A stretch of 64,000 nt of DNA, taken from NCBI GenBank assembly GCA_037349105.1, contig JAYJMM010000094.1, forward strand, positions 2,542,001 through 2,606,000, in the 5' to 3' direction. Shown here piece by piece: positions 20,527-31,700 of the stretch. How positions within the stretch are numbered: the stretch's first letter is position 1; the number at the start of each line of letters is the position of its first letter. The position numbers were made by a program, and so were the translations under genes. The notes below the pieces were generated by a model that did no database searches, was not told the origin of the DNA, and saw only the letters and a program-made list of their open reading frames with translations. The DNA comes from Limnomonas spitsbergensis. Taxonomy: Eukaryota; Chlorophyta; Chlorophyceae; Chlamydomonadales.

Positions 20527-22100
20527 CTGCGAAAAGAAGCAGAGACTGTTCAGATATGAGGCTCATGCTGGCAGGGTGGGGTGGGGTACTCGGACGGGGT
20601 ACGATGGGGCCAGCTAAGGCTGCAGCTAAGGGGCCTCTTCTTATCTGCAATTGGTTAGCCAGTTGAGATAAGACAACAATCCTGCGACCACCGCATAGTA
20701 TCAACCGACTGGATCCATAAAAGACGCATCTGCAGAGGCTGACGAGATAGAGCTCTCGCGAGAGGCGACAACGACCTGCGCAATTGCACAATACATTATT
20801 CAAAATGAGATCCAGGTCGGCGCGTGGCGATAAGCACCGTATCTTCGTTATATTAAGATTGCGAGTGATAAAACTGTTGACAGAGCGAGGCTGTCTTTCA
20901 TTTCTTCATCATTCACTGGTGCGCTCATCTCCTGTGCTACCGCCTAGCCTGTGGTGACAGGTGAAAGATGGATCGAGACTCCATGCCCGTGCGTATTGGC
21001 AGTAGAGATCTCTGACTGTTTGTTTCTGCAAGAGAGATAGGGATCGTTGACGGGCGATCATGCATGCCCGTTTGATAAGTGTAATGTCAGGCGTGTCTAC
21101 ATGCGCAGCCTTTCCCCCCTTCGCCCGAGGGCCCCCGACGCCACGTCAGGACGACTGTCAAAGGTCGGCGCACATTTTGTATTCGAGAAATTGCGTCCCA
21201 AGTCTGTTATGCCCTCACTTTCCCAGATGCAGTCGTGCCAGCTTCTGCGCAAGCCCGACCGCCACGACGCCGCATCAACGGCCCTGTTGGCGATGATGAG
21301 ACATGTGGGGTGGGACATATCCAATCACCGCCTACTTTCAATCGCTCCTCTCCGGAACAGCTGTACTCCATGGGCGCGCAGTGATTGCGTGGAACCGTGA
21401 TGCTGCAATCTTATCTGCAACTGGTGGGTGTGTGACGCTGTGGTCCAAGTTGATCGCCCCCCGCGGCCCCTTGATGCCCCTGCTGCCTCCACCCGCCCTT
21501 CCGCCCGGGTGCGGCTCCACCCACAGGGCGCTTTCGACGTAGGTACCAAGTAGCTACCTGGCACGTTGCAGCAAAGATTCCCGCCTGCCAAAGACGAACC
21601 CGATATACGCATCTAGGTCAGCACACGTAACAAACAGCCGTATGAGCTCTGATCGCCCGAAAGTTCATGCCACGGGCATTCATTATAATGGTATGCTCTG
21701 CTACCGGCAGTACTGTTCTTGCTTGGTCTTGCTTGCTGAAAGCTGCGAACGCGAACTGAAAGTGGGGGTCAGGCACTCGTCAGACCCCACGTTCAGTTTG
21801 CGCGCGAAGGTGCCCATCTCTCAGGGTTGGGCGAACTGAACCACTCACCGCCACTACTCCACTAGCTCTCGAAGAAAGTTACGGAAGTCGCGAAGGAGCC
21901 CCGGTGTCGGTGCAAGTCGGGTGCAGGTGTCGGTGCCCCGGTGTGAATCGTCTCTTACCAGACTTTACGGATTGTTTCCATGCTATCCATGTTCTCCAGG
22001 CAATCCAGGTGACCAACAGCAATATGGCAACCCGTTTACGGTAGATTACCACTTACCAGGCAATCAGGCGATCCTGCCCACTACTGAACCTGACTGTAGG
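20527..22100. other. Unresolved region with competing ORFs
   Basis: A GC-rich interval at 21050-21620 has long ORFs on both strands: plus 21303-21542 (AVIAWNRDAAILSATGG) and minus 21520-21338 (NLDHSVTHPPVADKIAA). Neither shows a convincing pair of splice sites or a family motif. It could hold 5' exons of the glutamine-rich gene or none. Confidence 0.4.
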
Positions 22101-22137
22101 CTGCAGCAACCATGGAATTACTTTTTTTAACCGAGGG

Positions 22138-22860
22138 GCCAAAATTTACATTTTATTGAGCCGCTGGGGCCATCAAAAGTGTTAGGTTCATCCGCAAAGC
22201 TACATTCATGTTCATGGGCGCTTCGCCAGCGATATAAGGCGTACCAACTGCTGTGGTAGGTGGGAATGCTTAGAGTAAGATGATAAGAATACCAGTACCG
22301 CAGTACCGCTGTGGGAAGTGTAGGGACTTTGTAAGGCATGGGTACTCACAAGCGAAAATTTCAGATTTAGTAATTCTTTTCCTGGCTTCCTGTCAGCTCT
22401 TGTCTCCTTCTGCAGGTTGGGCGCCTTTTTTTTGGTTCTGGTAAAAACGTTTGCAGCCGCTGTTAAGTGAGCTTCTGGTGGTAGTGTGCTTTACCTAGAG
22501 GGGTGTCGTGGCGGGATAGCAGTCTTGTTCAGAAATTAACCTATATTTTTATGCATGAGCTACTGCGGCCGTGAAAGTGCTTGTTGGTCGTGTGCCTTTT
22601 CTGTCTATGCTCGCCTTTTCTCAGCTGAAGACGAGGGCCACATATGCACCCGGGCTGCTTTTTGAGTTTGCATCTCAGCTTTTTAGTGTTGGGCGGCTGG
22701 CCTCACACCTTGTGAAGTCCAAGCAAAATGAAAGATTTTAATTATGAAGTTAAGCCGTGCGACCCTTAAATATATAATAAATAAATTACGTGTTATTCTG
22801 CACGGGCCAATGAACATAACATGATGCGAAGGCAAAGGAGGTCTACTGGTATTGGTTTTC
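22138..22860 (+). mobile_element. Dispersed repeat copy A, interrupted by about 375 bp
   Basis: 22138-22360 (TTATTGAGCCGCTGGGGCCA, GCGATATAAGGCGTACCAAC) and 22736-22860 (TTAAGCCGTGCGACCCTTAA) match the two halves of 27225-27570 in order and orientation. The intervening 22360-22735 is absent from the second copy, so it is either inserted here or deleted there. No ORF of transposase type is seen, so this would be a non-autonomous element. Confidence 0.6.
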
Positions 22861-22896
22861 TTTTGGATGTGATTCTCCAGATTGGCACGCTTACGG

Positions 22897-22985
22897 GATT
22901 TTGTCAATAACGTCACACCTCTGGGCCAAAATGAAAAAGCTCAGCCACGGCGGCGCCCAACTGATCGGTTGGGAGGAAAGAATCA
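22897..22985 (+). repeat. About 85-bp dispersed repeat, copy 1
   Basis: TAACGTCACACCTCTGGGCC, AAGCTCAGCCACGGCGGCGC and GGTTGGGAGGAAAGAATCA. Related copies lie at 23411-23480 in the same orientation and 23646-23735 in reverse complement. A weaker relative is at the window start, about 10-85. Confidence 0.6.
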
Positions 22986-23410
22986 AATGTGGGTCCTGGA
23001 AAAAGGGGAAATAGGGCTGGGAAAGAAGGTCAGTCAATGGAAGCCCTAGCCTATAAAAGGCTGGGGCTCCCTTTCTGGTTGCTGCCCCAGTGGACATCAA
23101 CGTTGCGGCCTGAGACATGCCTCAACTATATAACTTGCACACCGGGGTTATTCCAATGATATTACGACTATACATCTGCGCCTTTGGGGGATCCCGTTAT
23201 CGCACCCCTGGTCAGGCGCTGGACCTGCCCCACCGTCCAAGGCCTCCCTCTGCAACCCTCTTGCTGTTCACAGCCCCCCCCTTACTTCCCCTCCCCGGGC
23301 CAACAATATTTTGAAAACCAGATTTGGAAAGCGACACAACTGTGGTTCATGGGAATATCAACATTTCTTCCTCACTGTCCACCGCCTCTCTCCCCCAGCT
23401 GGACGGACGG

Positions 23411-23480
23411 CAAGGACGTTACACCCTGGGCCCTGCTCAGAAGGCTCGGCCGCGTGAGCCCAACTGCGTGATCGGGAGGA
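23411..23480 (+). repeat. About 85-bp dispersed repeat, copy 2
   Basis: GACGTTACACCCTGGGCCCT, AAGGCTCGGCCGCGTGAGCC and GATCGGGAGGAAAATAAAC align with 22897-22985 in the same orientation. Confidence 0.55.
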
Positions 23481-23645
23481 AAATAAACTATCCGTAACCC
23501 AAATATCCTTGGCGTAGGTAACTATCATTTGGGGCACAATATCCCTCAATATGCCGGTGGAAAATATCAGCTTTATCAAGTGGGGCGACGCAGTGAAGAG
23601 ACCTGCATAGTGCATACCCACCTCGATGTACACCTTCAAACACAA

Positions 23646-23735
23646 CTCTTTCCTCCCAACTCTTTTTAATTAGGCGCCCACGCGGCCGAGCCTTTTTGAG
23701 CAGGGCTCAGAGGTGTTACGTCATTGACCTTCAAA
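23646..23735 (-). repeat. About 85-bp dispersed repeat, copy 3 (inverted)
   Basis: The reverse complement reads CAATGACGTAACACCTCTGA, AAAAGGCTCGGCCGCGTGGG and GAGTTGGGAGGAAAGAG, matching 22897-22985. With copy 1 it forms an inverted pair enclosing about 660 bases with no recognisable gene. Confidence 0.6.
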
Positions 23736-24773
23736 CACAGTCTGTGCAATTCCTAGGCTACCAGTTGCAGTTTGGTATCCAACATAATCAACAAGAGTCC
23801 TTTACATTGCAGTTGATCTTTAGAACCTGTAGGCTGGCAGGTTGGCATGCGGACAACATTATCAACCTGTGCCTGCACTTGCTCTATCGATTGAAAGGTC
23901 CTCTCACTCGTGCACCTTCAGCAGCTCGCAGTGGCCACCCGAGTTGCCTGCAGAAGACATCATGAGGGTAAACAGGATTTGAGAGCGGCAACAGGGAGGC
24001 TACGGCCCACACATCACCCGTTTCTTCTGCTTGTATTGTTTCTTGCTCCCGTGTTGCGTGTTTTAGGTTTTCGTTCTTGTGGCTTGTTTCCCCCTGGTTC
24101 GCTGCCTGGCCCTTTCGCAAAAGGCTGTTGGTGGTTGTGTCAACTTTGTAACGGGCATCAGCTTCAACATAACGGGCATCAGCTTCAAACACAGAGACAC
24201 AGTTGGGAATGGTTCCGATTCAGGGTTAAGATTCAAGATTTCGTCGGGGGATGAAGTGCAGAGGATGCTCATCTGTCTGACAGCCCTTGGTGCACATGGC
24301 GTAGATCGATTATGCTTGCAAACCAATGACAAGTTTTAATAGCAGATCCACGGGGGAAATCAGGCATAGGCCCGCACCACCCAACTTGATCCTGCCCCAC
24401 AACACACATCTTCAACTTGGCCACCACGCCCATTGGAAGGTGGCCACATTCCGATGAGGGGAGTCAAATGGAGACCCGTCACAGCCACCCTAACTCGGGC
24501 CCGCCACACCCACCTTCACTTTGCCCACTCCCATGTCAACTGGCCATTTGACGCAAGTCGACGTGGTCCTGCAGGCTGGCATCTCGAACACAGGCTGGCA
24601 ACTTGAACACATGCATGCCGGGAGCTGCGGCATGTGCAGTGGCCGTCCTCCGCCTACCGTCACGCTGACAGTTGAAGCGTGTGCCCTGGCTTGATAAGTT
24701 TGCAAGGTCATTGAACTATTGCAATTCCGCTTCCTTAAATCCGGCTGGAAGTCAGCCAGGGTGCCGCGACGTG

Positions 24774-26597
24774 TCACGAAGGTACCAACCCCGCTTCAGT
24801 GGGCTCCACAGTGACAGGGTCTGCCTCCAGAGGCAGGGTCAGCGCTGGTCTCGCCTTCACAGACCCTATCCCATGTGCTTGCAGTTGTGAGATCATCGGA
24901 GGCTCTTCAGCCGGCGGCTCTTTACAGGATGGCCCTGCCGGTGGCTTCAGCAACGGAGCTAGCTCCTGACAGTCCTCCATGGACTAAAAGGAGCACAGAG
25001 CAGTAGGGGAGGGGGTCAGGGAATGCAGCAATAGCAGCAACAGCAACAGAGCCAGATCCTGGCAGTCCTCTAGGAACAGCCAGGAGGCAGCAGGGCAATA
25101 AGGAGGGAGGTAAAGGAATGCAGCAAAAGCGATAACAGGAATAGCAGAGCTGCAACACCTGCCACTGTGGCTGCTGCAACCGAAATAACCACCGCTGCCG
25201 CCGCTGCAGCAGCAGCAGACGCAGCAAGCATGCGTACGGAAGGAAAGGTGAAGCACACTGTCAGGGTTTGGCCCTTCTCTGCCTAGAAAACGAACACAGC
25301 ATCCACATTCAAATTCACCATGACTTATTGAAGTGCCCTTCAGGCTTTCCAGTGCCCTCCATCCCACCTGTCCTTCTGTCTTGGTTGTTTCCTTATTCAG
25401 TCCCTATCGACGTGCCTGCAAATCCACTCCTACTTTGCATTGTTGATCCTCAGTCACCTGCTCCATCCACCTCCACATGACCCACCTGCACCATGTCCAT
25501 GTCGCCAAGATACTTATCATCTACGTGGAGCTGAGGCAGCGTCTTGATGCCTCCGCTGCCCTCCAGCATGGCGGCGCGCCTCCCCGGGGACATGATGAGG
25601 TCGACCTAGGAAGCAGCAGGCAAGGCAGGAGGGCCGGCAATGCTGCTGAGGCATGGTAGCACAACACGGCATGATACGGCGCAATACGGCAAAGACTCAG
25701 CCGGATTGTACCAAAGAGCCACACTACGGCACAGGTTTAGCCGGACTGTGCGACCATGTGCTGAGGTAGCTGCAACATCATGCACAGGTCCAACAACAGG
25801 AGGGGGAGGGTTGTATACAGCGATGCGTGTCGACGCCAAAGGACCTTGGCAAGGGGCCCAACAGTGTGAACACTGAGCAGAAAGAACATGGGTTGCCCGG
25901 CGCAGTGCACTGAGGAAAGGGAAGCATGGGTCAGATGTTGCAGTGTTGCACCAGTGACGTCCAAGGGTCTGTCTTCATGGACAAGCGATTTGAGATGACA
26001 GTCCAGGCTGTTGTCCTGTCATTCAAGAGACACTGCATTCGGGAGCATAGAGGGGTAATCAGTTACGTGAACATGGTGTTTAAATCAGCTATGAAAGCGT
26101 AGAGGGGACATGGGATCTGTGGGCATGAAGTGGAGAATGTCCCTCTCGTCATGTTGCACGTTTGCATGGTTCGGCACCGGCACGGAACATGAGCTGGGTC
26201 TCTTAAGTGGATACTTGCTTCATGCCCCTATTCACACCCTATGGATTGTTTACATCTGAAGACAGAAGCCTGAGGGCAGCATGTAGGCAACGTCACTATC
26301 GCTCTCAGTCTCTGCGTTTGTCATTCAATCGGGTGGATGCGTTGACGCTGTTGCAATAACCTAGGTCATCTAATTCGCCCAGCAGGCTACAAGGATCGAG
26401 CCCTCCTTTGATTCCCCTTCGTTGACCCGTTAGCCCAGCGGTCGTATGGACGGCGTGCGGCGTCATATCACCTCTTCATATTCAATTTTGTTGGCGTCCA
26501 AGATGAGCTTCATACGCGCGATGGCAGACCGAACGTTAGGCGAGGTGGCGACCGACGTGGTGTATAGGACCACTCTTGGGCCGGACGGTGCGACCAT
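24774..26597 (-). CDS. SH3BGR-like thioredoxin-fold protein, three exons, complete
   Basis: Exons 26597-26472, 25605-25486 and 24983-24774 join in phase 0 at GT-AG sites, giving 151 codons plus stop. The protein starts MVAPSGPRVVLYTTSVATSP, continues ARMKLILDANKIEYEEVDLI and GGIKTLPQLHVDDKYLGDMD, the order of the SH3BGR family. These are small thioredoxin/glutaredoxin-fold proteins that lack the catalytic CxxC. Here too no CxxC is present: the active-site position has TSVATSP. The conserved TLPQLHV with a cis-proline type loop and the GD of the glutathione-site region are visible. The third exon adds a tail (MEDCQELAPLLKPPAG) without recognised domain. Function in algae is not established; a scaffold or binding role is inferred. 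The ATG at 26597 fits the family's beginning. Confidence 0.85.
25000..25230 (-). repeat. CAG/CTG-rich intron segment with a copy of SH3BGR-like exon 3 start
   Basis: The minus strand near 25077-25040 reads CTAGAGGACTGCCAGGATCT followed by GGCTCTGTTGCTG, a decayed copy of the true exon start CATGGAGGACTGTCAGGAGC, TAGCTCCGTTGCTG. It is surrounded by GCAGCAGCAG- and AGCAACAGCAACAG-type simple sequence. Confidence 0.75.
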
Positions 26598-27224
26598 TTC
26601 TAAAAGGCTGTAGAGACTGTCGGAGTAATGGGCAATGTTAAGGATACGAGGAGGTTCTTTTTTGAAAGATCTACCGGTATTTGAAAACAGCCAATGTACG
26701 GCAAAGGGAGGGGCTTGAGGGGGCAGGCCTGGGCTCAGAAACGGGGTAACATATAGGTTTGACCAGGGGTCTGACCTGCTGTTTGTAACTACAGCATTAC
26801 AGCTATACAATTCCTTGCAAAAAATCAGGCATTCAATAGTTCAGCTTTTATGGAACGCCTTACTGCTTCATCTTACACGTAGTGGGGAAACATTTCCGTA
26901 TCTATTTATTTTGGCTCCATTGGTTTTATTAGTCTGCTTACAGCGTAAATCAGACAGAATAACACGTGCCATTATCTTCCCTCAAAGTTGGAGGTGAGTC
27001 ATGGAAAATCTGGATTGTGAACTGCTGTATCAGTCAATCTGCCGCTGCAGCGTCCCTGCCGGCATCCACCCCAACGTCATGCACATGCGAGGTTGACCTA
27101 GGCCAACCACATGGAATGTGGCCCATAGCTGTCGAAAAATCAAGGGTTGATAAAATCATGTTGTGAACATAATCACCCTGAACCTCTTTTGCCTAGGCGT
27201 GAGGCAAGTTTTTTTTACCACAAG

Positions 27225-27570
27225 GTGAAAAATAAGTATTTATTAAGCCGCTGTGGCCATCAGTAGTTGTATGTAAATCCTAGAAGAAGCTTAGATGGAA
27301 AGCTGGCGCTACATTAGCGAGATAAGGCACAGGAACTGCAGGGTAAGTGGGAAACAGCATGACGTTCAGAATACCAGTATTGGTGTGGGAATGTGTGGGT
27401 ACCATGTGTGGAACCGGTACGGTAGTCACAAGCAGAAACTTAATTATTTAATTAAGCCGTGCAAACCTTAAATGATTTATAAATCAACCGCGTGCTATTC
27501 CGCGCGGGGAAATGAACATCAAACGGTGCTAAGGCAAAGGGCGTTTACGGTATAATGACATGTAATTGAA
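27225..27570 (+). mobile_element. Dispersed repeat copy B
   Basis: TTATTAAGCCGCTGTGGCCA, GCGAGATAAGGCACAGGAAC and TTAAGCCGTGCAAACCTTAA parallel 22138-22860. The copies have diverged substantially, so the insertions are old. No coding capacity is seen. Confidence 0.6.
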
Positions 27571-27744
27571 ATTGGCGCTTGATCATGCTTCTGAAAAGAA
27601 TTCCATCATTTGCTATCAGGGCACTTGCCAGGCATGCTCACGCAATAGTGGGAGTGGACACACAGACCATTTCAATAGCAACGAATCGCACTGTAGTGCA
27701 TGCATGGGGTTCCTTGTAGAGTTTATTTGAGCGTGCCAGAACAC

Positions 27745-27950
27745 TTTGGTAGGCCACTTGGAAGGCACCACAAGGCCGATGGGGACCAAATCTTGACTGG
27801 TCTATGGCTTAGGGCCCTGGCAGCAGAGCTTGCTGAACCAGGCCCTCTTGGCCTAAGGCTAGCTGATGTAGCTTAATTGTAGCTGAAACACAGTGAAGTA
27901 AGCGGTGCTCCCCTGTGATTGCAAAAGGTCTGGTCATATGCGGCGAGACA
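27745..27950 (+). repeat. Dispersed GGGGACCAAATCTT repeat, possible tRNA-derived SINE (copy)
   Basis: GCCGATGGGGACCAAATCTT is followed about 80 bases on by GATGTAGCTTAATTGTAGCT. This is the same arrangement as 3110-3300. Confidence 0.5.
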
Positions 27951-28424
27951 CCTAGCAAAACGCATCCAGCCCCCCATTGAAGAATTTGTTGTATGCCTTG
28001 TCGGAATACCAATCCGAAAAAAATGAGAAATCAGTAGCGGTAGTAGCAAAATTAGAATATACTTATATTGTAATCCACCAGCTAGCCACCCTCATATTAG
28101 GCCTCTCACCACCTTGCCCAGTTAGGTCTATACAACCAAACTGGATGAAAAAGATCCCGCCCACAGTTAACCCCCCCTGGTTGACCCTCTCCCATCTGCC
28201 GGTGGAGACATAATATCGAGCATTGAACAATTCTTCCACCCCCCTTTCCGCCCCCGTCCCCTCTGCCCAGTCTTGGGCCTGATCAGCATCACCCTCCATT
28301 CCACCCTCCGTCAGCGCCAAGCAACAAGGCAGCAGCTGCCCCTCAGACTCGTGTCCCCCAGGAGCGAAAACAATCAGGCACACAGAGCTAGCCACTGTTG
28401 CAACAGTGCTTATCAAAGTGCACC

Positions 28425-28570
28425 CTTGACCCGCATGGGCTGGCCGCTGCCCAGCCTCAACGGGGCGGATGGGGACCAGACCTTGACCGACCTGGCTACA
28501 ACCACCGGCTCAAGCAGCAAGGCCTGATGTAATTGGTCCCGGCAGCCATGGGCCGTGAAATAGCTGAACT
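28425..28570 (+). repeat. Dispersed GGGGACCAGACCTT repeat, degenerate copy
   Basis: GGATGGGGACCAGACCTTGA is followed by GGCCTGATGTAATTGGTCCC and GTGAAATAGCTGAAC. It lies in the 3' flank of the ADP-ribosylglycohydrolase-family gene. Confidence 0.4.
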
Positions 28571-28654
28571 GTATAATATGCGCTCGAAAGAAACCAAGTG
28601 CTGCATGCCCCTGTCCGCCTCCGCCACCAGCTCTCTCCCCCCGGTGCCTTAGCA

Positions 28655-28782
28655 GTGGAAGGCAGCCTTGCCCCGCCAAGATGAGGTCCGCCAGGCTATT
28701 AGCCTCCTGGTACTGCAATGTCCGCTCCCCCTAAACTCAGCACTTGTGGATGCAGTCAATGCCACACTGTGTGGCCAGCAGG
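28655..28782 (-). repeat. Degenerate copy of the ARH-family terminal exon in the 3' flank
   Basis: After the stop at 28783 the minus strand has ACACAGTGTGGCATTGACTG (28775-28755), paralleling CTGCGCAGTTTGGCATGGAC of the exon, and then ACCAGGAGGCTAATAGCCTG with GCGGACCTCATCTTGGCGGG (28705-28670). The latter parallels GAGGCAGAGAGGCTGGTGGA and CCTCATCTTGTCAG. The two pieces keep exon order. Confidence 0.75.
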
Positions 28783-31700
28783 TCAGCCCTCCTCCCCCTG
28801 GCCATCAGCGGCAGGTGGCCGAGCTGACAAGATGAGGTCCACCAGCCTCTCTGCCTCAACGTAGTGCTTTGTCCGTTCCCTCCAGCTCTCTGGGATGCAG
28901 TCCATGCCAAACTGCGCAGAGTGTCAAGGTGGCGATGGCAGCTTAGGCTTGGAGTCTGAGTCGCAATACTCAGAAGCATATGCTCCACTTGCACACCTAA
29001 TCTAGAGTGTGCCTCGACCCTTGGTCCGGGATTTGAACAGGCATGTTTAACCTGAACCCCCACTCACGGAGATGTCTTTCAGACGCTAGGACACCACCTC
29101 ACCCCACAGCCCGCCGATCAACATCCTTCAACATGGACTCAACGGGACAAGTTGCGGTAACATAATCGACCCACCTCCCCTGCTGAGCTCCTCTGTCCAT
29201 GCAACCAGTTCAACATCCGCCGAAACTGGGCCCCGAACCTGAACCCCAACACCCCCCTCAAACCTTTGCCACCAGCGCCTAAAACACAACCCGACCATCG
29301 ATGCTGATCCTCCGCCCCCGACTAGCCCTCCTAACTTTGTAACCAGAGTAATATAACTTGATCCTGTGCTACCGGTATTCACCTAAATTCCCAACTTTAG
29401 CCACCCTACCTGAGCTGCTAGCAGCGCCCCCGTGAGGACGCATCTAGACGCGTTATCTCCTCCGGCAATCAGATTGGTTCGTACGGCCGTGACATAGTCG
29501 TTGTGGTTAATGCTGGCGAGCACTCCGCCTTGGAAGGCCTCGGGCAGACCACAAGACAGACCCAGGTGTTGCATGGTGCCTGCTCGCAAGCACAGGGGTC
29601 AGGATACACAAGTCGATGCAAAGGATGCTGGCGAGCACTATACCCTCAAGGGTCCCGGGTAGGCCCCAAGAACTGCAGCAAAACTGACAAAGGTGTTGCT
29701 CTGCAGGCTGAAGCCGTCCCCCCTGCCCCAACAGCCAGCAGCCCTCCTCACGTTGGCCCCCTCTGCCTGTGGGTATATGGGGTAGATGGATACATCCTGC
29801 TCCAGAATCCCTCAAGAAGGTGCCACTCTATTAGTTCATGACCCCCCACCCCTGCCCCCTCTGCCCCTGTAGCCAGGACTTGACAGCACAGCACAGCACC
29901 CTTGTCCCCTGTGCCCTTACTGCCAATACTAGCCAGCACTCTCCTTCCCACCTGCCCCCTTTGCCCCCACCCCATTACCCGCTACTCCTTCAACCCTGCT
30001 CCCATGACCCCTGCCTGCTGGGGCCCAGTTATAGCACTCACAAACGTGTGCCTCTGTCCCAGTCTCCTATGTCCCTGATCCAGCATGCACTCATTTACAA
30101 ATATATTGCTTGAAGTCTTCATAGAGCTGCTCAGGAGCCCTACCAGCACCCCACCTTATACCTGCCCCCTTTGACCCACAGTCACAAGGCACTAACCAAT
30201 ATGTAAGTTGCACCTGTATTGGATGAAGCCGACCTTAAGATGATAACAAACAGCCTCTGACAGCCCCCCCCCCCCCTTCCACCCCTGACTCCTGCGGCCC
30301 CGCTTGCAGTGCCCCCCCTCCATCACTCCTTAAAGTGTGGATCTGCTGGCTGATGCTCTATTTGAAGCTGCTTACCAGTGTATCATGTATCCAGTATCTC
30401 TCCAGCACACACACACTCACCCCTGTCCCATTCACCCCTGCAAGCAGTGCTAGCCAGGACCCCTCCCCCCGGTCCCATTCACCCCTGCAAGCAGTGCTAG
30501 CCAGGACCCCTCCCCCCTGTCCCATTCACCCCTGCAAGCAGTGCTAGCCAGGACCCCTCCCCCCTGTCCCATTCACCCCTGCAACCAGTGCTAGCCAGGA
30601 CCCCTCCCCCCTGTCCCATTCACCCCTGCAACCAGTGCTAGCCAGGACCCCTCCCCCCTGTCCCATCCACCCCTGCAACCAGTGCTAGCCAGGACCCCCC
30701 CCCTGTCCCATTCACCCCTGCAACCAGTGCTAGCCAGGACCCCTCCCCCCTGTCCCATTCACCCCTGCAAGCAGTGCTAGCCAGGACCCCTCCCCCCTGT
30801 CCCATTCACCCCTGCAAGCAGTGCTAGCCAGGACCCCTCCCCCCTGTCCCATTCACCCCTGCAACCAGTGCTAGCCAGGACCCCTCCCCCCTGTCCCATT
30901 CACCCCTGCAACCAGTGCTAGCCAGGACCCCTCCCCCCTGTCCCATTCACCCCTGCAACCAGTGCTAGCCAGGACCCCTCCCCCCTGTCCCATTCACCCC
31001 TGCAACCAGTGCTAGCCAGGACCCCTCCCCCCTGTCCCATTCACCCCTGCAACCAGTGCTAGCCAGGACCCCCCCCCCCCTGTCCCATTCACCCCTGCAA
31101 CCAGTGCTAGCCAGGACCCCTCCCCCCTGTCCCATCCACCCCTGCAACCAGTGCTAGCCAGGACCCCCCCCCCTGTTCCATTCACCCCTGCAACCAGTGC
31201 TAGCCAGGACCCCTCCCCCCTGTCCCATTCACCCCTGCAAGCAGTGCTAGCCAGGACCCCTCCCCCCTGTCCCATTCACCCCTGCAACCAGTGCTAGCCA
31301 GGACCCCCCCCCCCCTGTCCCATTCACCCCTGCAACCAGTGCTAGCCAGGACCCCTCCCCCCTGTCCCATTCACCCCTGCAACCAGTGCTAGCCAGGACC
31401 CCTCCCCCCTGTCCCATTCACCCCTGCAACCAGTGCTAGCCAGGACCCCTCCCCCCTGTCCCATTCACCCCTGCAAGCAGTGCTAGCCAGGACCCCCCCC
31501 CCTGTTCCATTCACCCCTGCAACCAGTGCTAGCCAGGACCCCTCCCCCCTGTCCCATTCACCCCTGCAACCAGTGCTAGCCAGGACCCCTCCCCCCTGTC
31601 CCATTCACCCCTGCAACCAGTGCTAGCCAGGACCCCTCCCCCCTGTCCCATTCACCCCTGCAAGCAGTGCTAGCCAGGACCCCCCCCCCTGTCCCATTCA

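Noticed and set aside
23052..23060. TATAAAAGG as a promoter TATA box
   Set aside because: It lies between dispersed repeat copies with no supported gene start following it.
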